NCBI RefSeq assembly: GCF_039652435.2
Contig: NZ_CP190246.1
Coordinates: forward strand, 620,001-684,000
Length of the DNA stretch: 64,000 nucleotides
DNA from: Niabella insulamsoli
Lineage (GTDB): Bacteria; Bacteroidota; Bacteroidia; Chitinophagales; Chitinophagaceae
Reading direction: 5' to 3'
Both the position numbers and the translations under genes were made by a program. Each line of letters starts with the position of its first letter. Within the stretch, counting starts at the first letter, position 1. Shown here piece by piece: positions 25,563 to 32,917 of this stretch. A model generated the notes under the pieces. The model saw nothing but the letters and a program-made list of their open reading frames with translations. It was not told where the DNA came from and did not search any database.

Positions 25563-25937
25563 TTAAGCTACTTCAACATCAGCTCCAGCTTCTTTCAATT
25601 TAGCTGCGATCTCGTCGGCTTCAGCTTTTGTAACACCTTCTTTAACGGGTTTAGGTGCGCCATCCACTAATTCTTTAGCTTCTTTAAGACCTAAGCCAGT
25701 AAGATCTTTAACGATCTTAACAACGTTTAATTTAGATGCGCCACCGCTTTTCAGGATAACGTCGAATGCTGTTTTTTCTTCAGCAGCCGCGCCAGCGCCG
25801 TCGCCACCACCAGAAACTACTACTGCAGCTGCTGCTGGTTCAATTCCGTATTCATTTTTTAAGAAATCAGCTAATTCCTGAACTTCTTTTACAGTTAAAC
25901 CCACCAGGTTTTCTGCTAATGCTTTGATATCTGCCAT
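25563..25937 (-). CDS. rplL: 50S ribosomal protein L7/L12
   Basis: L7/L12 forms the flexible stalk of the large subunit that recruits translation factors. The 124-residue sequence has the N-terminal dimerisation helices, an Ala/Gly hinge (AAAAVVVSGGGDGAGAAAEE) and the C-terminal domain TAFDVILKSGGASKLNVVKI with GLGLKEAKELVDGAPKPVKE, complete to the end. It follows rplJ on the minus strand and is the last gene before the terminator. In most bacteria rpoB follows; here it does not. Confidence 0.98.
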   Translation of the reverse strand: MADIKALAENLVGLTVKEVQELADFLKNEYGIEPAAAAVVVSGGGDGAGAAAEEKTAFDVILKSGGASKLNVVKIVKDLTGLGLKEAKELVDGAPKPVKEGVTKAEADEIAAKLKEAGADVEVA

Positions 25938-26037
25938 TGTTTGTTAATTTTTACCGTCTTCATTTCCATTTTAAAATGTAGGATCCGACGGCAGTTTTTA
26001 AAAAAATTGTTTAGTATATATTTTGAAATATATCGAA

Positions 26038-26646
26038 TTATTCAGCTGCAGGTTTTTCATCTGCGGCTGGCGCTTCGGGCGCTGCGTCGGCTGCCGGAGC
26101 ATCCGTTGCAGGAGTTTCAGCAGGAGCTTCTTCAGCTGCAGCTACCGGGGCTACATCACCTTCAGGCTTGTTTTGTAAAGCACCAATTACTCTTTGAATT
26201 GGAGAAAGCAATAATCCTATTACTTCGCCGATCAATTCGTTTTTGGTTTTGATTTGTGTGAGCGCTTTAAGCTGGTTGTCGCCGGCATAAAGGTCGCCAT
26301 TGATAAAGGCCAGCTTTAATTCGGGTTTTTCAGCTTTTGCTTCGCTGCGGAAAGAACTTAAGATAACCGCTGGTTCTTTCGGGTTTTCTGAAAACATCAG
26401 GGCGGTTACTCTGTGTAGAGAGTCGTAAACGCCGGCGTATTTTTCAGCATCGAGCGATTCTAACGCTTTTTTGATAAGTGTGTTTTTTGCGACTTTCATT
26501 TCAACCTGTTTGTCGAAACAAGCGCGGCGCAGCTTGCTAACCTGCTCTACAGAAAGTGATTCTGTATCGGTTATGTAGAAATTGTCGTATTGAGAGAACT
26601 TGCCTTTCAATACTTCAATCACGTCGTTTTTTTGATCTTTAGTCAT
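26038..26646 (-). CDS. rplJ: 50S ribosomal protein L10, long tail
   Basis: L10 anchors the L7/L12 dimers to the ribosome and represses its own operon in many bacteria. The 202-residue protein has the standard N-terminal domain (VEQVSKLRRACFDKQVEMKV, AKNTLIKKALE) and the helical L12-binding part. An unusually long C-terminal tail of about 35 residues rich in Ala, Pro, Glu and Asp follows (for example PATDAPAADAAPEAPAADEK). The tail is not part of the usual family length. Confidence 0.95.
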   Translation of the reverse strand: MTKDQKNDVIEVLKGKFSQYDNFYITDTESLSVEQVSKLRRACFDKQVEMKVAKNTLIKKALESLDAEKYAGVYDSLHRVTALMFSENPKEPAVILSSFRSEAKAEKPELKLAFINGDLYAGDNQLKALTQIKTKNELIGEVIGLLLSPIQRVIGALQNKPEGDVAPVAAAEEAPAETPATDAPAADAAPEAPAADEKPAAE

Positions 26647-26795
26647 TTTATTTCGATTTGACTGTCCCGCGGGAACGGGATAGATTGCTTAAAATTGTTG
26701 TGGTTGTTTTTTTGATGCCATTGGTACTACAGATGAAGTGATTGCGACGCAAGATCGATGCCACATGCACTGCAGCTGGTATCATAAAACAATTA
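26647..26795 (-). other. rplA-rplJ spacer with palindrome and dispersed repeat
   Basis: This 149-base gap lies where the L10 leader that binds L10-L12 is found in other bacteria. It holds the palindrome TCCCGCGGGA at 26665-26674, with an extra CGGGA at 26676-26680 giving alternative pairings, and the dispersed repeat at 26743-26761. Whether it works as an autoregulatory leader is inferred. Confidence 0.35.
26743..26761. repeat. Dispersed 19-bp repeat, copy 2
   Basis: TGCGACGCAAGATCGATGC is identical to 10459-10477. Here it sits inside the transcribed spacer between rplA and rplJ. Confidence 0.5.
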
Positions 26796-27488
26796 TTAAT
26801 GAACAAAACCTTTTGTATCTAAAGCGATGCCGGGGCTCATGGAGCTGGCCATGCTGATGCCTCTGAGGTAAGTACCTTTTGCGGTAGATGGTTTTGCTTT
26901 GATGATGGCGTTGATAAACTCCTGGCTGTTTTGGGCCAGTTTTTCGGGAGTGAAACTTACGCGGCCGATAGAAGCATGAATGATACCTGCTTTGTCTACC
27001 TTGAACGCAATTTTACCGCCTTTTACTTCGTTTACCGCAGCGGCAACATCGTTGGTTACCGTACCGGTTTTAGGGTTGGGCATTAGGTTACGTGGGCCTA
27101 ATACTTTACCCAGTTTACCGATTTTCGGCATCACAGCCGGTGTGGCGATGATTACGTCCACATCGGTCCAGCCACTTTCAATTTTTTGGATAAACTCGTC
27201 CAAACCTACGTGATCGGCTCCAGCTTCGGTAGCTGCTGCTTCTTTATCGGGTGTGCAAAGTACTAATACTCTTTTTGTTTTACCGGTGCCGTGGGGCAGG
27301 GTAACGGTTCCGCGAATAGCCTGGTCTGCTTTTTTAGGATCTACACCTAAGCGAACGTGTAAATCAACAGAAGCGTCAAATTTCGCGACGTTTATTTCTT
27401 TAACCAATGCAGAAGCTTCGTTAAGCGTGTACGCTTTGTTGGCATCCACCTTGGTGTTTACAGCTTTTCTTTTCTTTGTAATTGCCAT
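26796..27488 (-). CDS. rplA: 50S ribosomal protein L1
   Basis: L1 binds 23S rRNA at the L1 stalk and helps release deacylated tRNA. The 230-residue protein shows the family segments VDLHVRLGVDPKKADQAIRG, LPHGTGKTKRVLVLCTP, GKLGKVLGPRNLMPNPKTGT, AFKVDKAGIIHASIGRVSF and the C-terminal KGTYLRGISMASSMSPGIAL. It lies 30 bases after rplK. The family's first 10-15 residues are basic, as seen here. Both domains appear intact. Confidence 0.98.
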   Translation of the reverse strand: MAITKKRKAVNTKVDANKAYTLNEASALVKEINVAKFDASVDLHVRLGVDPKKADQAIRGTVTLPHGTGKTKRVLVLCTPDKEAAATEAGADHVGLDEFIQKIESGWTDVDVIIATPAVMPKIGKLGKVLGPRNLMPNPKTGTVTNDVAAAVNEVKGGKIAFKVDKAGIIHASIGRVSFTPEKLAQNSQEFINAIIKAKPSTAKGTYLRGISMASSMSPGIALDTKGFVH

Positions 27489-27518
27489 TGTAATTCTTTT
27501 AACGGTTCTTTTAATGGA

Positions 27519-27962
27519 TTAGTTTTCCCAAGGGGCTTTACCTTCTACAGTTAATCCCATACTGCGTGCTGTACCGGCAACCATTTTCATAGCGCTTTCA
27601 GTGGTGAAGCAATTCAGGTCGGGCATTTTATCTTTAGCGATAGCTTCTACCTGATCCCATGATACTTTACCTACTTTTGAGCGGTTGCTTTCTTTAGAAC
27701 CTTTTTGAATTTTTGCCGCTTCCATCAACTGCACCGCAGCAGGAGGCGTTTTAATTACAAAATCAAAACTTTTGTCGGAATAAACTGTGATTAAAACAGG
27801 AAGCACTTTTCCTGGTTTGTCCTGTGTGCGCGCATTGAATTGCTTGCAGAATTCCATGATGTTGATACCTTTGGAACCCAGCGCCGGACCGATTGGAGGT
27901 GCAGGATTGGCCTGGCCACCCTTGCACTGCAGCTTTACAAAGCCGGAGATTTCTTTTGCCAT
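27519..27962 (-). CDS. rplK: 50S ribosomal protein L11
   Basis: L11 forms the base of the stalk with 23S rRNA helix 43/44. The 147-residue protein carries VKLQCKGGQANPAPPIGPAL, GSKGINIMEFCKQFNART and KTPPAAVQLMEAAKIQKGS, which match L11 throughout. It is the first gene of the rplK-rplA-rplJ-rplL operon. The usual upstream neighbours nusG and secE are absent; a divergent SMP-30-like gene lies there instead. Confidence 0.98.
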   Translation of the reverse strand: MAKEISGFVKLQCKGGQANPAPPIGPALGSKGINIMEFCKQFNARTQDKPGKVLPVLITVYSDKSFDFVIKTPPAAVQLMEAAKIQKGSKESNRSKVGKVSWDQVEAIAKDKMPDLNCFTTESAMKMVAGTARSMGLTVEGKAPWEN

Positions 27963-28044
27963 TTTTTAAATGATTTATTGGTTCAAACGCTCTTCCCGAT
28001 CTTCGGGGCGAGCTCCCAAATTCCTCAATTTCACGCAATTGCAT

Positions 28045-28062
28045 CGGGTTGGCTACAACCCG
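28045..28062. promoter_or_regulatory. Hairpin in the rplK leader
   Basis: CGGGTTG and CAACCCG pair over seven bases with loop GCTA, inside the roughly 135-base leader of the rplK transcript. It could be a regulatory or stabilising structure; L1 or L10 binding cannot be claimed from this alone. Confidence 0.4.
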
Positions 28063-28102
28063 CGATTTTGAGCGAAATATCTAAAAGAACTAATTGGGGG
28101 TG

Positions 28103-28134
28103 CAAAGGTAGGTATAATCATTAAATAATAGCAA
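28103..28134 (-). promoter_or_regulatory. Promoter of rplKAJL (TTG-N21-TACCTTTG)
   Basis: On the minus strand TTG (28132-28134) is followed after 21 bases by TACCTTTG (28103-28110), a good match to the Bacteroidota consensus. It lies about 140 bases before the rplK start, leaving a leader of roughly 135 bases. Confidence 0.8.
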
Positions 28135-28203
28135 TTTTATCACAGGAAGGCATCTTTTATGCAAAAGGGGGCTCATTGGACGCTTACTTATTAAATTTAG
28201 CAC

Positions 28204-29109
28204 ATGAAAATATTATTGGCTTGCATAGCTTCCATAACAGGCATTGCGTTGGCTGCCCAGCCTCCGCTTTTATTTGATTCGCTGGGAATTGTAGCGCCTC
28301 ACGCGCGTTTAAAAAAAATCAGCGATCAATTTAGTTTTACAGAAGGTCCCGCCGCAGATAAGCGGGGCAACGTCTATTTCACCGACCAGCCGAATAATAC
28401 GATTTGGTTTTTTGATGCAAAAAAGGGGAGCTTAAGGCTGTTTAAAAAAGAAGCGGGCCGCGCCAACGGGCTTTATCTCGATGCGAAAGGAAATATTATC
28501 GCCTGCGCGGATGAACATAACGAGCTATGGCAAGTCGATCCAAAAGGCAGGGTGAAGATTTTATTATCCAACGTAAACGGCAAAAAACTCAATGGCCCCA
28601 ACGATCTTTGGGTGGATGGCGCGGGTGGCATTTATTTTACGGATCCCTATTATCAACGCAATTACTGGGCGCGCAAAGCGCCGGAAATAGAACGGCAAAA
28701 TGTATATTATTGGGCGCAGGGGCAACAGGTTCGATTGGTAGATTCTAACCTTGTAAAACCGAATGGAATTGTTGGGCGCGGATCGACGCTTTATGTTGCG
28801 GATATCGGGGACAGCAAAACTTATAAATACATGATCAGGGAGAATGGTACGCTGACGGATCGTACTCTTTTTGTAACCCAGGGATCGGACGGGATGACGC
28901 TGGATGCTGCCGGAAATCTTTACCTAACCGGGAAAGGGGTGACCGTGTACAATGCAGCGGGTGTTAAAATCGCCCATATCCCCGTGCCGGAAAAATGGGT
29001 GGCCAATATTTGTTTCGCCGGAAAGAAGAAGAATATCTTATTTATTACCGCGGGAACCAGTATTTACACCTTGGAAATGGCGACGCGAGGAGATGGAGTT
29101 CCACGTTAA
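28204..29109 (+). CDS. SMP-30/gluconolactonase-like secreted protein
   Basis: This exported beta-propeller of the SMP-30/gluconolactonase/LRE family has 301 residues. A signal peptide lies at residues 1-19. Visible propeller features include SFTEGPAADKRGNVYFTDQP, GRANGLYLDAKGNIIACADE, LNGPNDLWVDGAGGIYFTDP, VKPNGIVGRGSTLYVADIGD and GSDGMTLDAAGNLYLTGKG. Metal-binding Glu, Asn and Asp of the family appear in these blocks. A sugar-lactone or ester substrate is likely, but unproven. It is divergent from the rplK operon and separate from the downstream kinase. Confidence 0.88.
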   Translation: MKILLACIASITGIALAAQPPLLFDSLGIVAPHARLKKISDQFSFTEGPAADKRGNVYFTDQPNNTIWFFDAKKGSLRLFKKEAGRANGLYLDAKGNIIACADEHNELWQVDPKGRVKILLSNVNGKKLNGPNDLWVDGAGGIYFTDPYYQRNYWARKAPEIERQNVYYWAQGQQVRLVDSNLVKPNGIVGRGSTLYVADIGDSKTYKYMIRENGTLTDRTLFVTQGSDGMTLDAAGNLYLTGKGVTVYNAAGVKIAHIPVPEKWVANICFAGKKKNILFITAGTSIYTLEMATRGDGVPR

Positions 29110-29171
29110 TTTCTGGCGATTAAAATGGGTAATTGATCGAAAAAAGATATTCGAAGCTGTTTGTTAACCAA

Positions 29172-29179
29172 TATTTTTG
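29172..29179 (+). promoter_or_regulatory. Bacteroidota -7 element TATTTTTG of the lasso kinase gene
   Basis: TATTTTTG matches TAnnTTTG and is followed nine bases later by ATG 29188. It supports the start at 29188 and a separate promoter for the cluster. Confidence 0.55.
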
Positions 29180-29187
29180 CCGCCATT

Positions 29188-30120
29188 ATGAAATACTATT
29201 ATCGTGCATTTGGAATTGTTGTGGCATCGGAAATAGAGTTGCCTGCTTTGCTACCGGTTGAGGCAGCGGCCACTGATGAGGATGCTGTTCAGGTGATATT
29301 GGGAAAAGTGCCACTTGAGTTGACGCAGGAAGGAAAACGCGCCGACAGTAGCGCGGTTTGTAATGCGAACGAAATGATTTTTCATTTGCCGGAGCGCGTC
29401 AAATTTTATATCAGTAATGGAAATTCCATTGTCATTGAGCCCATTGCTGCTGATCTGGCCAGTCAGCTGATTTATTTTTATTCGAATGCTTTGGCGGCAG
29501 TGCTATACCAGCGAAATCTGATTCCTTTTCACGTGTCGGGCGTGTTTACCGGCCCCGGCAAAGTGGTCTTGTTCGCAGCGCCTTCGGGCACGGGGAAATC
29601 CACTATGGCCGTGAAATTGCAGGAAATGGGGTATCGGCCGTTTACGGATGATACGGCGATCTTGTTTGTGGAAGAAGGCAAATGCTTTGCCCAGGCATCG
29701 TACCCCATGATCCGGTTATGGCAGGAGACGATTGGAGAGCAGGTGTTGCTGAATGAGGCAGACAAGCAGAAAATTTACGACGACGGAGAACGCGATAAGT
29801 TTGGATTTTTATTTCACGATCAGTTTGAAGATGGAAAAGTTGAAGTAGAACAGTTGATTTTTCTCGAGCAGGTGGAAGGTTCCATGGTTGAGGCGCGCGA
29901 AATACGGAATGTGGAGGCGTTTAAAAAGCTCTGCGACAATGTATATCGTTGTCATTGGATTCCTGCGATGAAAAAAGGCAAGGTGCAGTTTGAGTTGATA
30001 AGCCAAATATTGGGCGCGGTGCCGCATTGGCTGGCGGTGCGCCCCAAAAATGCAGGCTTCATCGAAGAATTTCCACAATTTATCGAAAAACGGTTTGCGA
30101 AAAAGGGTGAAATAGCTTAA
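29188..30120 (+). CDS. HPr kinase-like protein of the lasso cluster
   Basis: This 310-residue kinase related to HPr kinase/PEPCK-type proteins has the P-loop APSGTGKST at 131-139 and the following Asp motif (RPFTDDTAILF). Homologues in paeninodin-type lasso clusters phosphorylate the C-terminal Ser of the precursor. Here the next gene encodes a small peptide that ends in Ser, which fits. The ATG at 29188 is preferred because a -7 promoter element lies just upstream and an earlier TTG at 29161 overlaps it. Substrate specificity is inferred, not shown. Confidence 0.8.
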   Translation: MKYYYRAFGIVVASEIELPALLPVEAAATDEDAVQVILGKVPLELTQEGKRADSSAVCNANEMIFHLPERVKFYISNGNSIVIEPIAADLASQLIYFYSNALAAVLYQRNLIPFHVSGVFTGPGKVVLFAAPSGTGKSTMAVKLQEMGYRPFTDDTAILFVEEGKCFAQASYPMIRLWQETIGEQVLLNEADKQKIYDDGERDKFGFLFHDQFEDGKVEVEQLIFLEQVEGSMVEAREIRNVEAFKKLCDNVYRCHWIPAMKKGKVQFELISQILGAVPHWLAVRPKNAGFIEEFPQFIEKRFAKKGEIA

Positions 30121-30124
30121 TTTG
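30095..30124 (+). promoter_or_regulatory. Possible promoter of the precursor gene
   Basis: TTG at 30095-30097 and TTAATTTG at 30117-30124 are 19 bases apart, a good spacing. The -7 element is one mismatch from TAnnTTTG, and it overlaps the kinase stop codon. It would leave a leader of roughly 30 bases before the precursor ATG. Confidence 0.4.
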
Positions 30125-30161
30125 CAACGAAATACCATTAATAACTATTAAAAAAACACTT

Positions 30162-30257
30162 ATGGAAATTAAAAAAGAGTGGATTTCACCAGAAGTAAAA
30201 GAGATTGAAGTGAATGCTTCTGCAAACACTGGTGGGGACCTAGAAGGTAAATCCTAA
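30162..30257 (+). CDS. Lasso-type RiPP precursor peptide (31 aa)
   Basis: This very short gene encodes the probable precursor. The leader contains KKEWISPEVKEIEV, where W-x-x-P stands in for the YxxP motif recognised by PqqD-like proteins, and the end is NASANTGGDLEGKS. The last residue is Ser, the target of kinases in paeninodin clusters. If the usual Thr at -2 is T23, only seven residues remain for the core, too few for a threaded ring. Other cleavage points give rings of seven to nine residues closed by Asp26 or Glu28, with only three to five residues after the closing residue. It lies between the kinase and cyclase genes, before a strong terminator. Confidence 0.75.
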   Translation: MEIKKEWISPEVKEIEVNASANTGGDLEGKS

Positions 30258-30281
30258 TTAAATCAATAATCTTTTCGTGTC

Positions 30282-30308
30282 AAGCAGAGTTTTTAACTCT
30301 GCTTTTTT
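30282..30308 (+). terminator. Rho-independent terminator after the precursor
   Basis: AAGCAGAGT and ACTCTGCTT form a nine-pair stem with loop TTTTA, then a T-run to 30308. It sits between precursor and cyclase, allowing more precursor than enzyme mRNA by partial read-through. Confidence 0.85.
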
Positions 30309-30317
30309 AATAATAGT

Positions 30318-32213
30318 ATGAGCGTCATTTTCGGTGTTTGGAATTATTGCGGAACATCTCAGGTAGGAGAAGCACTTCAAAACATGTACGAGTCGATTAA
30401 AACGATGCCGCATGAGTCCCATAGTACTGATCAACTTAATCAAATCGGTTTTGGTCACGTACTTACGCTAAATACCCCCGAAGCGGTTTGGGAACAAATG
30501 CCAATTTATTTGGAAAAGCAAAGGCTATTTTTTTTGGCACAGGGGCGTATTGACAATAGGGAATTTTTAATATCTCAGCTCAATTTAGAAGTAAAAGGCC
30601 GTTACTCAGACGGGCTTCTCATGACAGAAGCGTATTTGAGATGGGGGAAAAAATGTGTGGAGCATTTACGAGGGGACTGGAGCTTTGCTGTTTTTGATGA
30701 AGTAGAGAACGAACTGTTCATTGCAAGAGCACCAATGGGATATACCGCTTTATACTATTTAAAAAACAGCGAAGGTTTTTACTTTTCAAGTTCTTTGAGA
30801 AGTTTAGTAGCACTGAAAAATTCAAAAAATGAGCTTAACGAATTAAATCTCATCAGATGGATGGCCCTTTGGGATGATAATTTGAGCCATGGCGATACCT
30901 ATTTCAAAAATATTCACAGCCTAAAACCAGGGCATAGCCTTGTTGTTCAGGACCAAACAATTTTATTAGAGGAATTTTGGCTACCCGAAAATATCCCATT
31001 GAGGCACTATAAAAATAAGCAAGATTATGCCGATGAAATGTCTGAGTTATTTAACCATGCCGTTCAGGCTCGTTTGCGTAGCTACCATCAGCCGGCTTCA
31101 ATGTTGAGCGGAGGATTAGATAGCAGCTCGGTAAGCTACCTGGCTGCATCCTTGCTCGCAAAAAGCGGGCAGCAGCTTCGTACATTTAGCCATATTCCAT
31201 TTTATCGTGATGAAATTTTACGTCAAAAAAACAAATCATACGCTATTTTAGATGAAAGCGAATTTATAGAAGATGTAGCCCGCGCATCTGGAAAAATTCA
31301 ATCTGTTTTATTAAATTCTGGCCACAAAAGTATCCTGCAGGCAATGATGGAAGGAATGGAAATTTGTAACGCACCCTCTCACGGCGCAGCAAATCTTTAT
31401 TGGATACTCGATATTTACAGTACTGTCGCAGAAGAAGGATTTGGCGCTCTACTTACCGGAGAGGGAGGGAATGGCTCCATCTCATTTGCGGGCATAGATT
31501 ATTTACGACCCTTTAAACCCATTAATTTTATAGCAAGTCCCTATAAGTTCTTAAGAACTCAAGTGGCCAAGCCCATAGTCTTAAAATACTTGAACAGTTT
31601 TTTGAACAGGACAAGACCCGCCGTTGCCAACTTGGAAAAATATGTTCAAAGCATGTTTATTAAACCCGAGATTCTGGAAAAATATGATGTTATTAATGAT
31701 GCAAAAAGAGCAGAAAAGCGTATCGTTAGAGTTGTAAGAAATGTGAGAGAAGTGAAAAAAGTCTTTTTGGATTTATATACTCCAAGAAGCACTAGAGGAG
31801 CGCAGTATGGACAGTATTTTGGATTTGAAATGAGAGATCCTACTGCAGATGTTGATCTAATGGAATTTTTTTTCAGCATCCCCAATGACGTTTTCTTTGA
31901 TAAGCACTATAATAACCGAATGTTGATAAAGCGCATGATGAAAGATAAAATACCCGACTGCGTTTTATATGAAAAGCGAAAAGGGCTGCAAAGCGCTGAT
32001 ATCGTTTACAGAGTAAAAGCCCAGGCAGATGAACTCAGGGATGCTTTTCAAAATGTTTGCAAAAGCCCTGCCGCCAACCATTATATTGAGACACAAAATA
32101 TGCTTGAGACATTTCAAGCGTATTTACACCAGCCATACGTTGAGCCCTATGAAATGCAACGTCTCCTAAAAGCCTTGCATTTTGCGCTATTTTTACAAAA
32201 AAACTTTGATTAA
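30318..32213 (+). CDS. Lasso cyclase (asparagine synthetase-like)
   Basis: This 631-residue protein has an N-terminal glutaminase-like domain and a C-terminal ATP-dependent synthetase domain with the PP-loop SGGLDSSS (264-271). The Cys2 of true asparagine synthetases is replaced (start MSVIFGVW), as in lasso cyclases that adenylate the ring-closing Asp or Glu of the core and form the macrolactam. The later segments RDPTADVDLMEFFFSIPNDV and LIKRMMKDKIPDCVLYEKRK fit this family. The gene is visibly more AT-rich than its neighbours, which suggests transfer. Confidence 0.85.
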   Translation: MSVIFGVWNYCGTSQVGEALQNMYESIKTMPHESHSTDQLNQIGFGHVLTLNTPEAVWEQMPIYLEKQRLFFLAQGRIDNREFLISQLNLEVKGRYSDGLLMTEAYLRWGKKCVEHLRGDWSFAVFDEVENELFIARAPMGYTALYYLKNSEGFYFSSSLRSLVALKNSKNELNELNLIRWMALWDDNLSHGDTYFKNIHSLKPGHSLVVQDQTILLEEFWLPENIPLRHYKNKQDYADEMSELFNHAVQARLRSYHQPASMLSGGLDSSSVSYLAASLLAKSGQQLRTFSHIPFYRDEILRQKNKSYAILDESEFIEDVARASGKIQSVLLNSGHKSILQAMMEGMEICNAPSHGAANLYWILDIYSTVAEEGFGALLTGEGGNGSISFAGIDYLRPFKPINFIASPYKFLRTQVAKPIVLKYLNSFLNRTRPAVANLEKYVQSMFIKPEILEKYDVINDAKRAEKRIVRVVRNVREVKKVFLDLYTPRSTRGAQYGQYFGFEMRDPTADVDLMEFFFSIPNDVFFDKHYNNRMLIKRMMKDKIPDCVLYEKRKGLQSADIVYRVKAQADELRDAFQNVCKSPAANHYIETQNMLETFQAYLHQPYVEPYEMQRLLKALHFALFLQKNFD

Positions 32214-32228
32214 TTTAAAGATTGCACC

Positions 32229-32492
32229 ATGAGCTATAAATTTAACTCCAAAGATGTGTTGATTACTGCACTGGGAAATGAGGGCGTCGCCTTTAATAGC
32301 AGCAACAATGAGTATTTTTCTTTAAATGAAACCTCTTTTAAAATATTGAGGGGCTTAGAAAATAATCAAACAGTGTCCGATATTTGTCAGCAGCTGCTAT
32401 CCGAATACAATATTTCGGAAGAGGCCTGCCGAAAAGAGGTGGATCAAACGATCCAGCTATTTCTCGATAAAAAGCTGATTTCCGAAGCATGA
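32229..32492 (+). CDS. PqqD-like RRE protein (lasso B1)
   Basis: This 87-residue protein carries a PqqD-type RiPP recognition element, which binds the precursor leader and brings it to the peptidase. It shows the expected strand-strand-helix pattern: GVAFNSSNNEYFSLNETSFK, then LENNQTVSDICQQLLSEYNI and the C-terminal helix LFLDKKLISEA. It follows the cyclase gene by 15 bases and overlaps the B2 gene by four bases (ATGA). Confidence 0.85.
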   Translation: MSYKFNSKDVLITALGNEGVAFNSSNNEYFSLNETSFKILRGLENNQTVSDICQQLLSEYNISEEACRKEVDQTIQLFLDKKLISEA

Positions 32493-32917
32493 ACAAGCTT
32501 CGCACATTTATCAGGCTTAGTTCCTTTCAAAAAGGCCTGCTGATCCAGGCTTTTGGCTTTTCCCTCTACACCTGGCTTCTGTTTCTTTTTTTCAAAAAGC
32601 GGGCGGGCTTTGGGGAGAGACTGGCAGGCAATTATCCAGATTTACAGGCCGATAAAAGATCGAACGATATCGCATGGGCTATCCATGCAACAGGCAAATA
32701 TGTACCCTGGAAAAACGTATGCCGCCATCAGGCTTACCAGGCCAAACTGCTTTGCAATGTTTATAAAATCCGCTGCCTTATTTTTATCGGGTTTAAGAAA
32801 GATAAAGCGTATGGCATTCAGGCGCATGCCTGGGCTATGGCCGGAGGTAAAATCATAACCGGCCATTGTAATCCTGACGATTATATCGTGCAAAACATTT
32901 ATAAAAATAAATGGTAG
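32489..32917 (+). CDS. Lasso leader peptidase, transglutaminase-like (B2)
   Basis: This 142-residue protein of the transglutaminase-like B2 family releases the leader peptide. It has a hydrophobic N-terminal segment (about residues 15-35), Cys78 in NVCRHQAYQAKLL and His113 in AHAWAMAGGKIITGH, the Cys-His part of the catalytic centre. A conserved Asp is not obvious in the usual place. It starts four bases before the end of the B1 gene, so the two are translated together. Confidence 0.85.
   Translation: MNKLRTFIRLSSFQKGLLIQAFGFSLYTWLLFLFFKKRAGFGERLAGNYPDLQADKRSNDIAWAIHATGKYVPWKNVCRHQAYQAKLLCNVYKIRCLIFIGFKKDKAYGIQAHAWAMAGGKIITGHCNPDDYIVQNIYKNKW

Noticed and set aside
30162..30257. Lanthipeptide or microviridin precursor
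   Set aside because: No LanM/LanB or ATP-grasp genes nearby; all enzymes belong to the lasso set.
30318..32213. True asparagine synthetase
   Set aside because: The Cys2 needed for glutamine hydrolysis is absent, and the gene is placed between precursor and RRE protein in a lasso set.
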